The notes: generated by a model from the letters alone, not told the origin. A stretch of DNA of 9,945 nt from Fidelibacterota bacterium (GCA_015658495.1 DQOT01000067.1:1-9945), one strand, 5' to 3'; positions 1 to 6,536 are shown, numbered from the stretch's first letter. Numbers and translations are program-made.

Positions 1-324
1 TATTATGAGGGTGAAGAATTGGCAACGGATGATAATGTTGAACCTCTACCTACCGAATTTGGAATCATGAAAATTTATCCAAACCCATTCAACCCAAGCA
101 CCACAATCCGGTTTGATACTCCGGTAGTAGAGACTCGATTTATCACGTCTCTACAAATATTTGACATAACCGGGCATTTGGTGGAAACGTTGATAGATGG
201 AACAGCCGAACCGGGAACACATGAAATTCAATGGAATGCATCTAGGCAATCCAGCGGGATTTATTTTGTGCGGTTGCAAAGCCGTGAATTTGTGGAAACA
301 CAGAAAATTGTGCTGGTGAAATGA
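1..324 (+). CDS. 3' end of a secreted/surface protein with type IX (Por) secretion sorting tail
   Basis: The reading frame is open from the first base, so this is the last 107 residues of a gene that begins outside the window. From about residue 24 it reads KIYPNPFNPSTTIRF, then a beta-rich stretch with LQIFDITGHLVETL and ending SGIYFVRLQSREF...KIVLVK. This is the signature of the C-terminal type A sorting domain of the type IX secretion system (an Ig-like fold of about 80-90 residues) that is common in FCB-group secreted enzymes and adhesins. In that system the tail directs export across the outer membrane and is usually cleaved. The function of the main body cannot be judged because it is missing. 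A TTG lies at 19, but the tail family and the open frame argue against a start there. The stop is TGA at 322-324. Confidence 0.85.
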   Translation, partial: YYEGEELATDDNVEPLPTEFGIMKIYPNPFNPSTTIRFDTPVVETRFITSLQIFDITGHLVETLIDGTAEPGTHEIQWNASRQSSGIYFVRLQSREFVETQKIVLVK

Positions 325-461
325 ACTTTGCAGAAGAGATACTTTTCCGCCTACTGGCGGAAACTTCCGCAAAGGTATGTGTTGAAAACCATGTTGGTGA
401 AACAATTAGTGAGCAGGGAGATTTTATGGATGTATACCTTGTTACCTTGTTTGAAAGTTGA
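321..461 (+). CDS. possible small ORF of 46 residues overlapping the preceding stop
   Basis: An ATG at 321-323 overlaps the TGA of the preceding gene in an ATGA arrangement and opens a frame of 46 codons to TGA at 459-461. The peptide starts MNFAEEILFRLLAETSAKV and ends DVYLVTLFES, a mildly acidic sequence with a short possible amphipathic N-terminal helix. I recognise no family. The overlap suggests translational coupling, but there is no clear Shine-Dalgarno, the upstream gene is of a type usually not followed by coupled genes, and a 46-codon open frame is not rare by chance at this base composition. A perfect 8-bp hairpin (344-363) lies inside it, which also fits non-coding DNA. I give this as a candidate only. 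Confidence 0.2.
   Translation: MNFAEEILFRLLAETSAKVCVENHVGETISEQGDFMDVYLVTLFES
344..363. repeat. perfect 8-bp hairpin 20 nt after the secretion-tail gene
   Basis: TTTCCGCC (344-351), loop TACT (352-355) and GGCGGAAA (356-363) form a perfect stem-loop. It starts 19 nt past the stop of the preceding gene, where a terminator is expected, but neither strand has a T-run after it. A second TTCCGC (365-370) can compete for the right arm. It may stabilise the mRNA end or act as a weak terminator; this is inference. Confidence 0.4.
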
Positions 462-611
462 CGGTATCGAAAAATTAAAAGTTTAGATCAGATGATGGAT
501 AAAAAAACTGATAATCGAATTTAATTTTAACTTAAACTGCTTTCATGGAAACTAAATTTCCGTTTAACATTTATCTTTTCTTTCAGGAGTTGAAACAGGT
601 ATTGTAATTGA
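462..611. other. convergent intergenic region, no gene seen
   Basis: This is the AT-rich rest of the gap between the plus-strand secretion-tail gene and the minus-strand fucU gene. An imperfect dyad (TTAAAC 532-537 with GTTTAA 562-567, enclosing GGAAA 547-551 with TTTCC 557-561) could be a weak terminator for the minus-strand operon, but no T-tract follows. No credible reading frame or RNA gene is seen. Confidence 0.4.
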
Positions 612-1034
612 CTAAATCACAACACCTTTTTTAAGAATGAGATTAGCAAATAGAGCTGATTCACATGTAGCCACAATAGCAAAAGCATCTCGAGATTGAT
701 CATAAAAATGTTCTCGAGAAATGGACGTCAATATTGAACGATCAGAATTGTTGTTTTGGAGAATGGTTTCAAATTTACTCCAAATGTGTGGCGAACTTGC
801 GTCACCGGTATCCATGACAATGGCAAAATCATTCACAGATTCATCGATGGGGAAAAAAGAAATCATGGCTTGAAGTAAATCGCAAACACCATGCCCATCA
901 GCACGAATAAGCCTTCCTGCATTCGATTCAGCGGGGAAATTCCCATCGGCTAAAACGATTTTGTCTCCATGTCCCATACTCATTAGAACATGTATTAAAT
1001 CTGGGGATAGAATGGCAGGTATGTTTTTTAGTAT
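612..1034 (-). CDS. fucU: RbsD/FucU-family sugar mutarotase (fucose mutarotase-like), ATA start
   Basis: Members of this family interconvert anomers or ring forms of free sugars (alpha/beta-L-fucose for FucU, pyranose/furanose ribose for RbsD) in the cytoplasm. The protein contains the diagnostic SMGHGDKIVLADGNFP segment, carrying the family's conserved catalytic-type His (residue 22) and Asp (residue 30). It ends with FYDQSRDAFAIVATCESA and NLILKKGVV, as FucU does. An ATG at 983 would begin only five residues before His22 and would delete the conserved first strand and helix. Reading upstream in frame gives ILKNIPAILSPDLIHVL, which matches the usual MLK.I...LSPEL start of the family, with an ATA codon where ATG is expected. 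This gives 140 residues, the length of E. coli FucU. A strong Shine-Dalgarno sits 5 nt before the ATA. The gene follows kbl by 13 nt and is surely cotranscribed with it. FucU rather than RbsD is inferred from the GHGD/NLILKKG pattern; the true sugar is unknown. Confidence 0.85.
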   Translation of the reverse strand: MLKNIPAILSPDLIHVLMSMGHGDKIVLADGNFPAESNAGRLIRADGHGVCDLLQAMISFFPIDESVNDFAIVMDTGDASSPHIWSKFETILQNNNSDRSILTSISREHFYDQSRDAFAIVATCESALFANLILKKGVVI

Positions 1035-1039
1035 AGGAT

Positions 1040-1049
1040 CTCCTTTTTT
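1040..1049 (-). promoter_or_regulatory. strong ribosome-binding site that fixes the fucU start
   Basis: On the minus strand AAAAAAGGAG is followed after 5 nt by the ATA codon at 1034-1032. It overlaps the kbl TAA stop (1050-1048), so termination on kbl would deliver ribosomes to it. No ATG, GTG, TTG or CTG lies in frame between this site and the ATG at 983, which is 56 nt away and too distant to use it. Confidence 0.7.
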
Positions 1050-2232
1050 AAATCACATTTAACTTTTTACCAACTTTAATAAAGGCCTTAATGGCAGTAT
1101 CAAGATGTTCTTTTTCCATGGCTGCTGAAATTTGAACTCGAATTCGAGCTTCTCCTTTGGAAACAACAGGAAAATAAAATCCAATCACATAAATTCCTTC
1201 TATCAGCATTTCCGCTGCCATTTTTTGAGCCAAAACTGCATCATAAAGCATTATAGGGAGGATAGGATGAATCCCCGGTTTTAAATCAAATCCTGCTTCC
1301 TTCATTTTTTCTCGAAAATAGGCTGTGTTTTCTTCTAATTTATCCCGGAGTTCAGTTGTGGCGGACAGCATATCAAATACTTTTGATCCAGCCGCCACAA
1401 TGGCTGGCGCAACTGTATTAGAAAAAAGATAGGGCCGAGATCGTTGTCTTAACAGATCAATGATCTCTTGTCGTCCTGTTGTGAATCCACCGGAAGCACC
1501 ACCCAGCGCTTTTCCCAAGGTGGATGTGAAAATATCAATTTTATCCATAACGCCACAATGCTCCCCAGAGCCGCGCCCCGTTTTTCCAACAAATCCTGTA
1601 GCGTGGCTATCATCCACCATGACCATGGCATCGTATTTTTCTGCTAGCGCTGTGATTTCATCCAATTTGGCGATATAGCCATCCATGGAGAAAACACCAT
1701 CCGTGGCGATTAGTCTTAATCGGGCGCCTTGCGCTTCCTTCAATTTTTCTTCCAAATCTTCCATGTTGCTGTTGGCGTAGCGGAAACGTTGCGCTTTGCA
1801 GAGACGAACGCCATCAATAATAGAGGCATGATTTAATGAATCAGAAATGATAGCATCTTCCGGTCCGAGAATGGTTTCAAACAATCCACCATTGGCATCA
1901 AAACAGGAGGTGTACAGGATTGTGTCATCGGTGCCGAAAAAGTCAGAGATCCTGGATTCCAATTCCTTATGGAGGTCCTGTGTCCCGCAGATAAAACGTA
2001 CCGAAGCCATGCCAAATCCGTGGTCATCCATGGCGGACTTGGCCGCTTCAATAATGTCCGGATGATTGGCGAGACCGAGATAATTATTGGCGCAAAAATT
2101 CAGAACATCGCCACCATGAGCCGTGGCAATATCAACCCCTTGGGGTGTGGTGATGGTTCGTTCATTTTTATAGAGCCCATCCGCCTGAATCTGGGAAAGA
2201 ATGTCTGTGTAATGTTTTCTAGAATTAATCAT
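1048..2232 (-). CDS. kbl: 2-amino-3-ketobutyrate CoA ligase (glycine C-acetyltransferase)
   Basis: This PLP enzyme of the alpha-oxoamine synthase family cleaves 2-amino-3-ketobutyrate with CoA to glycine and acetyl-CoA. It is the second step of threonine catabolism after Tdh. The 394 residues compare with about 398 in E. coli. Visible motifs are [14 protein letters not shown] (45-58), [13 protein letters not shown] near 80-92, the cofactor-stacking His in SLNHAS (His135), [10 protein letters not shown] with Asp207 and His210, and [14 protein letters not shown] with the Schiff-base Lys241. The C-terminal [10 protein letters not shown] is also typical. These motifs separate it from close relatives such as BioF and ALA synthase less sharply than the neighbouring tdh does, but the sequence is very Kbl-like throughout. 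The ATG at 2232 gives the normal N-terminus; there is no good Shine-Dalgarno. It lies 79 nt downstream of tdh and 13 nt before fucU. Confidence 0.95.
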   Translation of the reverse strand: MINSRKHYTDILSQIQADGLYKNERTITTPQGVDIATAHGGDVLNFCANNYLGLANHPDIIEAAKSAMDDHGFGMASVRFICGTQDLHKELESRISDFFGTDDTILYTSCFDANGGLFETILGPEDAIISDSLNHASIIDGVRLCKAQRFRYANSNMEDLEEKLKEAQGARLRLIATDGVFSMDGYIAKLDEITALAEKYDAMVMVDDSHATGFVGKTGRGSGEHCGVMDKIDIFTSTLGKALGGASGGFTTGRQEIIDLLRQRSRPYLFSNTVAPAIVAAGSKVFDMLSATTELRDKLEENTAYFREKMKEAGFDLKPGIHPILPIMLYDAVLAQKMAAEMLIEGIYVIGFYFPVVSKGEARIRVQISAAMEKEHLDTAIKAFIKVGKKLNVI

Positions 2233-2242
2233 CTTATTTAAA

Positions 2243-2291
2243 CACAGAGTTCACAAAGGTCACGAAGTAAAATAACTTGGAGAACTCTGTG
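2243..2291. repeat. inverted repeat in the tdh-kbl gap
   Basis: CACAGAGTTC (2243-2252) and GAACTCTGTG (2282-2291) are perfect 10-bp inverted arms around a 29-nt loop, within which AAGT (2265-2268) and ACTT (2275-2278) can also pair. The minus strand reads CTTCGTGACCTTTGTG across 2267-2252, near-identical to a segment at 3667-3682. From memory, strings of this 'gtgacctttgtg...ctctgtg' style are dispersed intergenic repeats in many genomes. In the mRNA it would form a hairpin between tdh and kbl. Confidence 0.6.
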
Positions 2292-2311
2292 CCCTTGATG
2301 TTTAATAACAA

Positions 2312-3334
2312 TTACCATTCCAAGACAATTTTTCCGCATTGCCCCGATTCCATGATATCAAATCCATCCTGGAAATCATCCACGGATAATCGATGTGTCA
2401 GCACACCGGAAATATCCAAACCACTCCGAATCATCTGTGTCATTTTATACCAAGTTTCAAACATCTCCCGGCCGTAGATCCCTTTTATATGGAGTCCTTT
2501 AAAAATGATGTCATCCCAATTGATCTGTGTGGATTCGGGCAATAGCCCGAGAAGTGCAATTCGACCGCCATGGTACATATGCCCCAGCATGCTTTTAAAT
2601 GCATCGGGATTCCCGGACATTTCCAACCCAACATCAAAACCGGTGACCATATTCAATTCCGGGTAACAATCCTTGATGGTTTCTTTCGAAATATTGATGG
2701 CTCTGGTTACGCCCATTTTTCGAGCAAGATCGAGTCGATATTCATTTACATCCGTGATGACTACATTCCGCGCGCCGACAAAATTACAGATCGCCACAGC
2801 CATTATACCGATAGGTCCAGCACCAGTGATGAGCACATCCTCCCCCACCATTTCATAGGATAGTGCTGTATGGGTGGCATTTCCAAATGGGTCGAAAAAT
2901 GATGCAATTTCCGATGGAATATCTTCATGAATGGGCCAGACATTGGATTCAGGGATGACCAAATATTCTGCAAATGCGCCATCTCGATGAATCCCGACAC
3001 CGATAGTTTTATGACAAAGATGTGTCTTACCGGCTCGGCAGTTCCTGCAATACCCACAGGTAATATGCCCTTCGGCGGAAACGCGATCGCCGGGCTTATA
3101 ATGCGTTACACCGGGACCAATTTCTTCCACAATGCCAACAAATTCATGTCCGGTTGTAAGGGGGAGTTCCAAATTACGTTGTGCCCATTCATCCCATTTA
3201 TATATATGGAGATCCGTCCCGCAAATAGCGGTATGTGTGATTTTGATCTTTACATCGTTGGTGCTGCATTCCGGAATGGGAACATCTTCAACCCAGATTC
3301 CACGTTCGGGAGATTTTTTTACAAGTGCCTTCAT
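2312..3334 (-). CDS. tdh: L-threonine 3-dehydrogenase, zinc-dependent MDR type
   Basis: The enzyme oxidises L-threonine with NAD+ to 2-amino-3-ketobutyrate, the substrate of Kbl encoded next to it. At 340 residues it matches E. coli Tdh (341) almost end to end. Catalytic zinc site residues are visible as Cys38 ([15 protein letters not shown]), His63 and Glu64 (TTGHEF). The structural zinc cluster is Cys93, Cys96, Cys99 and Cys107 ([16 protein letters not shown]). The Rossmann motif is GAGPIG (171-176), followed by [10 protein letters not shown] with Asp195, the NAD-preferring acidic residue. [13 protein letters not shown] and the C-terminal [11 protein letters not shown] are typical of true Tdh rather than of sorbitol or alcohol dehydrogenases. 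It is the first gene of the minus-strand operon tdh-kbl-fucU. The start ATG is preceded by an A/T-only leader without a Shine-Dalgarno. No key residue is missing. Confidence 0.96.
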   Translation of the reverse strand: MKALVKKSPERGIWVEDVPIPECSTNDVKIKITHTAICGTDLHIYKWDEWAQRNLELPLTTGHEFVGIVEEIGPGVTHYKPGDRVSAEGHITCGYCRNCRAGKTHLCHKTIGVGIHRDGAFAEYLVIPESNVWPIHEDIPSEIASFFDPFGNATHTALSYEMVGEDVLITGAGPIGIMAVAICNFVGARNVVITDVNEYRLDLARKMGVTRAINISKETIKDCYPELNMVTGFDVGLEMSGNPDAFKSMLGHMYHGGRIALLGLLPESTQINWDDIIFKGLHIKGIYGREMFETWYKMTQMIRSGLDISGVLTHRLSVDDFQDGFDIMESGQCGKIVLEW

Positions 3335-3447
3335 TTTTTAAATTTAAAATTTCTTCGATATTTGAATTCAAAATTTAAGATAAATAAAGAATGAATTTTT
3401 AAAATAAACGCAAAAGGGCGGTGCAAGAAAGTTATTCTTATTCCAAA

Positions 3448-3546
3448 TTTTTTAAACCACCCCTAAATTTATTTTAAATAATGGTTTGGGATAATACGTC
3501 CCCTCCTTAGATAAGGAGGGGAAAATAGGGGTGGTTAGAAAAAAAT
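3448..3546. repeat. nested palindromic element (hairpin inside long inverted repeat)
   Basis: Outer arms AACCACCCCTA (3455-3465) and TAGGGGTGGTT (3526-3536) are perfect 11-bp inverted repeats, extended imperfectly by T-runs on the left and A-runs on the right. Inside lies a second perfect dyad: CCCCTCCTTA (3500-3509) and TAAGGAGGGG (3512-3521), effectively a 9-bp stem with a 4-nt loop. The spacers are asymmetric: 34 nt on the left and 4 nt on the right. The G/C-rich arms contrast with the A/T-rich surroundings. The form is that of a REP/MITE-like dispersed palindrome. It lies between divergent genes, so it is not an ordinary terminator. Confidence 0.75.
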
Positions 3547-3666
3547 ATTTCACGATTTTATAAAAACCCTTTTTGCTTTATTTATCTCAATCATAAAAAA
3601 TGCCACTATATTTTTCTTTGCGTCTCTGCCCCTTTGCTTTTAACCATTTTTTAGAAATTAGGGTAT

Positions 3667-3682
3667 CTTGGTGACCTTAGTG
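3667..3682 (+). repeat. copy of a 16-nt repeat also found between tdh and kbl
   Basis: CTTGGTGACCTTAGTG here matches CTTCGTGACCTTTGTG on the minus strand at 2267-2252 at 14 of 16 positions. The two copies are in opposite orientation and both are intergenic, flanking tdh. Together with the CTTTGCG-type words from 3617, this suggests remnants of a dispersed intergenic repeat family. Confidence 0.5.
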
Positions 3683-3749
3683 GCTAAAAACTCCTCAAAC
3701 GATTCTGAATCCAACCCTAAATTGCGTGCCCGATTTTTTCATATTTATC

Positions 3750-4514
3750 ATGGCTACTGTATTAGCATTCACAAATCAAAAAGGGGGTGTGGGCAAGACC
3801 ACATCCGCGGTCAATGTCGCATTGAGTTTGGCCGTGACAGAAGTGCGCACACTCTTAATTGATTTGGATCCACAATCCAATGCCACTACCGGTTTGTCCG
3901 ATCTTTTCGAAAAGACGAATGGGTCCATTTATGATGTTTTACTCAGGGGCGATGGGATGAAAGATGCGGTTACTAAAACATCCTTTTCTCATTTGGATAT
4001 TGTGTCTTCTACCCATGATCTGGTGGGCGCCGAAATTGAGTTGGTCAGCGTTATGGCGCGGGAATATCAACTTCAGAAAGCGTTGAAAAAAATTCGGAAG
4101 AATTACGATGTGATCATCATAGACTGTCCACCATCACTGGGATTGCTAACCATTAATGCACTCACAGCAGCCGATGCATTGGTGATTCCCATCCAATGCG
4201 AATATTATGCCCTGGAAGGATTGGGCCAATTGCTGAATACAGTTCGGCTGGTGCAGCGTCATTTGAATGAAAAATTAGAAATCGCCGGTATCCTCATGAC
4301 TATGTATGATTCCCGGTTGAATTTGTCCAAGCAGGTCGTGGAAGAAGTTGATGGCTTTTTTAAGGATAAATTGTTTAAAACATACATCCATCGTAACGTC
4401 CGATTAAGTGAAGCACCGAGTTTTGGAAAACCAGCCCTTTTATATGATGCCAATTCCACCGGTGCGAGAAATTATATGAGTTTGACAGAGGAGATACTCC
4501 AACGTGTCAGTTAA
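3750..4514 (+). CDS. parA: chromosome-partitioning ATPase ParA (Soj)
   Basis: ParA/Soj binds DNA non-specifically as an ATP-bound dimer and, released by ParB, moves or positions newly replicated origins on the nucleoid. I chose ATG 3750 (254 residues) because the deviant Walker A motif KGGVGKTT (11-18, signature Lys11 and Lys16) then lies at the family's usual distance from the start. The GTG at 3726 would add eight unconserved residues. Walker A' is LLIDLDPQSN with Asp40, Walker B is VIIIDCPPSLG with Asp125, and the C-terminal DNA-binding segment is HRNVRLSEAPSFGKPAL. It lacks the N-terminal helix-turn-helix extension of P1/F-type plasmid ParA, so it is the short chromosomal type. It overlaps parB by 11 nt. 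No Shine-Dalgarno is visible. Confidence 0.95.
   Translation: MATVLAFTNQKGGVGKTTSAVNVALSLAVTEVRTLLIDLDPQSNATTGLSDLFEKTNGSIYDVLLRGDGMKDAVTKTSFSHLDIVSSTHDLVGAEIELVSVMAREYQLQKALKKIRKNYDVIIIDCPPSLGLLTINALTAADALVIPIQCEYYALEGLGQLLNTVRLVQRHLNEKLEIAGILMTMYDSRLNLSKQVVEEVDGFFKDKLFKTYIHRNVRLSEAPSFGKPALLYDANSTGARNYMSLTEEILQRVS
4488..4493 (+). promoter_or_regulatory. ribosome-binding site for parB inside parA
   Basis: GAGGAG lies 10 nt before the GTG start of parB at 4504, within the last codons of parA. It supports the GTG start and translational coupling of the pair. Confidence 0.5.
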
Positions 4515-5388
4515 TAGATTAGGAAAAGGTTTGGAAGCCCTGATTCGCCCGGAAGCGGAACAAAAGAAAAAACCTTCCAAGAAACCAACCATTGCAAAAC
4601 CAGGCGTAACGGAAATTCCTTTAAAAGAGATTCGACCGAATCCAAACCAACCCCGCCGGGATTTTGATGAGTCAGCATTGGATGAACTGGCTGCATCCAT
4701 CAAAGAGAAAGGTATCCTAACACCTGTTACGGTTCGGGAAGTGGAAGATGGTTACGAATTGGTTGCTGGCGAACGTCGCTGGCGCGCATCGAAAAAATGC
4801 AGGAAAAGAACCATCCCAGCCTATTTGATCGCTGTAAAAGATGACGCAGAAATGATGGAAATGGCGTTGATCGAAAATATCCAGCGGGAAGACCTGAATT
4901 CGTTGGATGAATCGGAAGCATATGCGGTTTTGAATTCCAAATTTGAAATGTCTCATGAAGCCATCGCAAAAGCAGTGGGAAAGAAGCGAGTCACAGTTTC
5001 TAATTCACTTCGATTATTGAAACTTCCCCCAGATATCCGGAAAAGTTTAAGAAAAGGCGATATTTCAGCGGGACATGCCCGTGCCATTCTCCAAGCAAAA
5101 ACCGGACCGGCTATGAATAAAATATGGAAAATAATCCTGTCAAAAGATTTAAGCGTCCGTGGTGCAGAAGCCTTGGTGAAAGCAGCAACCGAACCGCCCA
5201 AAAAGAAGAAAATTATTCTCACTAAAAAGTCACCCCAGATTCAGGCATTGGAAAACCAATTGATAGAAGTTTTTGGAACTAAAGTGAAATTAAAACCAGG
5301 GAAAAAAGGTGGTGCTATTGAGATATCTTATTTTTCTGATGATGATCTTGAACGCATTTTAGATTTAATCAATTCTATTTCCCGATAG
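4504..5388 (+). CDS. parB: chromosome-partitioning protein ParB (Spo0J), CTP-binding type
   Basis: ParB loads at parS sites near the origin, spreads as a CTP-dependent sliding clamp, and stimulates ParA ATPase. The N-terminus RLGKGLEALI (5-14) is the conserved ParA-interacting peptide, followed by a Lys/Pro-rich linker (20-34). The ParB/Srx domain begins EIPLKEIRPNPNQPRRDF and contains GERRWRA (89-95) and ENIQREDLN (124-132), motifs of CTP and Mg binding. A helix-turn-helix parS-binding region follows (about 149-172; EAIAKAVGKKRVTVSNSLRL). The basic linker near 233-242 leads to a C-terminal dimerisation domain (about 243-294). The length of 294 is normal for chromosomal ParB. The start is GTG, 11 nt inside parA. 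A 4-nt gap separates it from the M23 peptidase gene. Confidence 0.95.
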   Translation: MSVNRLGKGLEALIRPEAEQKKKPSKKPTIAKPGVTEIPLKEIRPNPNQPRRDFDESALDELAASIKEKGILTPVTVREVEDGYELVAGERRWRASKKCRKRTIPAYLIAVKDDAEMMEMALIENIQREDLNSLDESEAYAVLNSKFEMSHEAIAKAVGKKRVTVSNSLRLLKLPPDIRKSLRKGDISAGHARAILQAKTGPAMNKIWKIILSKDLSVRGAEALVKAATEPPKKKKIILTKKSPQIQALENQLIEVFGTKVKLKPGKKGGAIEISYFSDDDLERILDLINSISR

Positions 5389-5392
5389 TTCT

Positions 5393-6181
5393 GTGAAACC
5401 GGAAAAATACACCATCATGTTCATTCCGGATGATGAGTCCGGCTCCAAATCTTATCATTTATCTAAAAGAGCCATTCAATCTGGACTCACTATTGTGGCA
5501 ATCCTTTTCATTTGCGTGTTAGGTGTTTTATTCTATTACGTCCCAAAAATTTCAGATTATTCAGAGTTGAAAAATCGGCACGATCAATTCGCTACAGAGC
5601 GATTAAACGTATTGGAATTGACCCGAGATTTGGAACGGTTGAGACAGATGGATAAATTGGTCCGTCATTCCTTAGGCTCAAAATTGGGGATTGATGACCG
5701 GCCTGTTGTATCCGATTCCATCACCGGCACTTTTTCCACAGCCAAAAACCAGGTTTCATTTATTGATAATATTCCTTCTGTTGCGCCGATCCAGGGATTT
5801 GTGAGCCAGGGATCGGGGAAAGCAGCACTCTTTATCAGAAAAACCCATCACGGCATTGATATTGTTGCCAAGGAAGGAGAACCCATTTTGGCGGCAGCAT
5901 CCGGTGTTGTTGTCTATTCCGGTTGGAACTATGAATTCGGTAATTTGCTCATTCTTTATCATGGTGATGATTATTTCACCCATTATGGGCACAATCAGCA
6001 GAATTTAAAAAAGCAATTGGATACGGTCACTCGTGGAGAAGTAATCGGACTCGTAGGAAATACGGGTGTGTCTTCCGGACCGCATTTACATTTCGAAGTT
6101 TGGCAGGAATTCATGGCTATGGATCCATTGATCTATTTTCCGGAATACCGCGCCACAGATTTAACTTCTCTCCATGAGTAA
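5393..6181 (+). CDS. membrane-anchored M23 (LytM) family peptidase
   Basis: This is probably a cell-wall endopeptidase, or a regulator of one, acting in the periplasm. The N-terminus (1-27) is short and cytoplasmic, followed by one membrane helix (about 29-50) and a charged helical, likely coiled-coil stretch (about 55-95). The C-terminal LytM domain covers about 135-250. The zinc ligands look intact: the HxxxD motif at His152-Asp156 (THHGIDIVA) and HxH at His231/His233 (GPHLHFEVW), with THYGH (196-200) supplying the other conserved His. The enzyme is therefore likely catalytic, unlike degenerate EnvC/NlpD types. The predicted substrate is peptidoglycan cross-links; the exact bond is unknown. 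The GTG start at 5393 lies 4 nt after parB, and the end overlaps the bactofilin gene by 8 nt, so translation is coupled at both sides. M23 peptidase next to bactofilin is a known pairing in cell-shape loci. Confidence 0.88.
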   Translation: MKPEKYTIMFIPDDESGSKSYHLSKRAIQSGLTIVAILFICVLGVLFYYVPKISDYSELKNRHDQFATERLNVLELTRDLERLRQMDKLVRHSLGSKLGIDDRPVVSDSITGTFSTAKNQVSFIDNIPSVAPIQGFVSQGSGKAALFIRKTHHGIDIVAKEGEPILAAASGVVVYSGWNYEFGNLLILYHGDDYFTHYGHNQQNLKKQLDTVTRGEVIGLVGNTGVSSGPHLHFEVWQEFMAMDPLIYFPEYRATDLTSLHE

Positions 6182-6536
6182 GATCAATTTCCAGAATGTT
6201 CATACCATGATTGGAGCAGATGCCCGGATCGATGGACCTATCCGCCTCCAGGAAGGAATCATAATTTATGGCCAGATTCATGGCGACATTGTGACAGATG
6301 GCCCCGTCCGTGTTGCACAAAACGCTTTGGTGCAGGGGAACATTTCCGGAAGCCATATTCGGGTCGGGGGAACCGTTGTTGGAAATATTGCTGCCGATGG
6401 CCAGGTAATCCTTGGGAAAAAATGTGTTCTGAAAGGCGATATTATTTACCGGAAACTTCTCATCGAGGACGGTGCACAGTTTGAAGGGAAGTGTGATATT
6501 GTGGGTCGAGAGTCAGAAAAAACCAAATCATATTAA
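6174..6536 (+). CDS. bactofilin (polymer-forming cytoskeletal protein)
   Basis: Bactofilins assemble without nucleotide into filaments beneath the membrane and recruit cell-wall enzymes or position other machinery. The 120 residues show the family pattern of repeated short beta strands with Gly/Asp turns: MIGADARIDGPIRLQEG, IIIYGQIHGDI, NALVQGNISGS, GTVVGNIAADGQ, CVLKGDIIYRKLLIEDGAQFEGKCDI. This predicts a right-handed beta-helix core (about 10-112) with short, disordered ends. There is no membrane segment. The ATG overlaps the end of the M23 gene by 8 nt (stop at 6179-6181), so the two are coupled, as with CcmA and Csd-type peptidases in Helicobacter. It is the last gene of the par unit; no strong terminator follows. 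Confidence 0.92.
   Translation: MSKINFQNVHTMIGADARIDGPIRLQEGIIIYGQIHGDIVTDGPVRVAQNALVQGNISGSHIRVGGTVVGNIAADGQVILGKKCVLKGDIIYRKLLIEDGAQFEGKCDIVGRESEKTKSY

Larger units (their letters stand above)
3335..3749. other. divergent intergenic region between tdh and parA
   Basis: This 415-nt stretch holds no credible gene. It should contain the promoters for tdh (minus) and the parA operon (plus). The part next to tdh (3335-3400) is almost pure A/T with repeated AAATTT/TTAAATTT words. The middle contains the nested palindrome at 3448-3546. The part next to parA (about 3617-3697) reads like intergenic repeat remnants (CTTTGCGTCTCTGCCCCTTTGC, split at 20 bases: see 3617-3638; and CTTGGTGACCTTAGTG at 3667-3682). 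I could not single out a convincing -35/-10 pair, nor any parS-like site. Confidence 0.6.

Noticed and set aside
151..405. 84-codon minus-strand ORF under the secretion-tail gene
   Set aside because: It is a shadow of the clearly conserved plus-strand sorting tail and has no recognisable content.
436..451. tandem direct repeat ACCTTGTT x2
   Set aside because: Only two 8-bp units in AT-rich DNA; too short to be called a repeat element or the start of a CRISPR-like array.
541..556. parS-like word TTTCATGGAAA near parAB
   Set aside because: The canonical site is an imperfect or perfect 16-bp palindrome around CACGTG. Here the centre is CATGG, the halves do not fit, and it lies 3 kb from parA. 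No other parS-like site was seen in the window.
2927..3394. 155-codon plus-strand ORF
   Set aside because: It lies antisense to tdh, whose protein matches the family end to end with all metal and NAD residues. The antisense peptide has no family features.
3600..3674. 24-codon ORF starting ATG 3600
   Set aside because: It runs through repeat-like intergenic sequence (CTTTGCG, CCTTTGC) and its length is within chance; no ribosome-binding site.
3726..3749. GTG 3726 as the start of parA
   Set aside because: It adds eight non-conserved residues ahead of the standard MATVLAFTNQKGGVGKTT start and has no ribosome-binding site.
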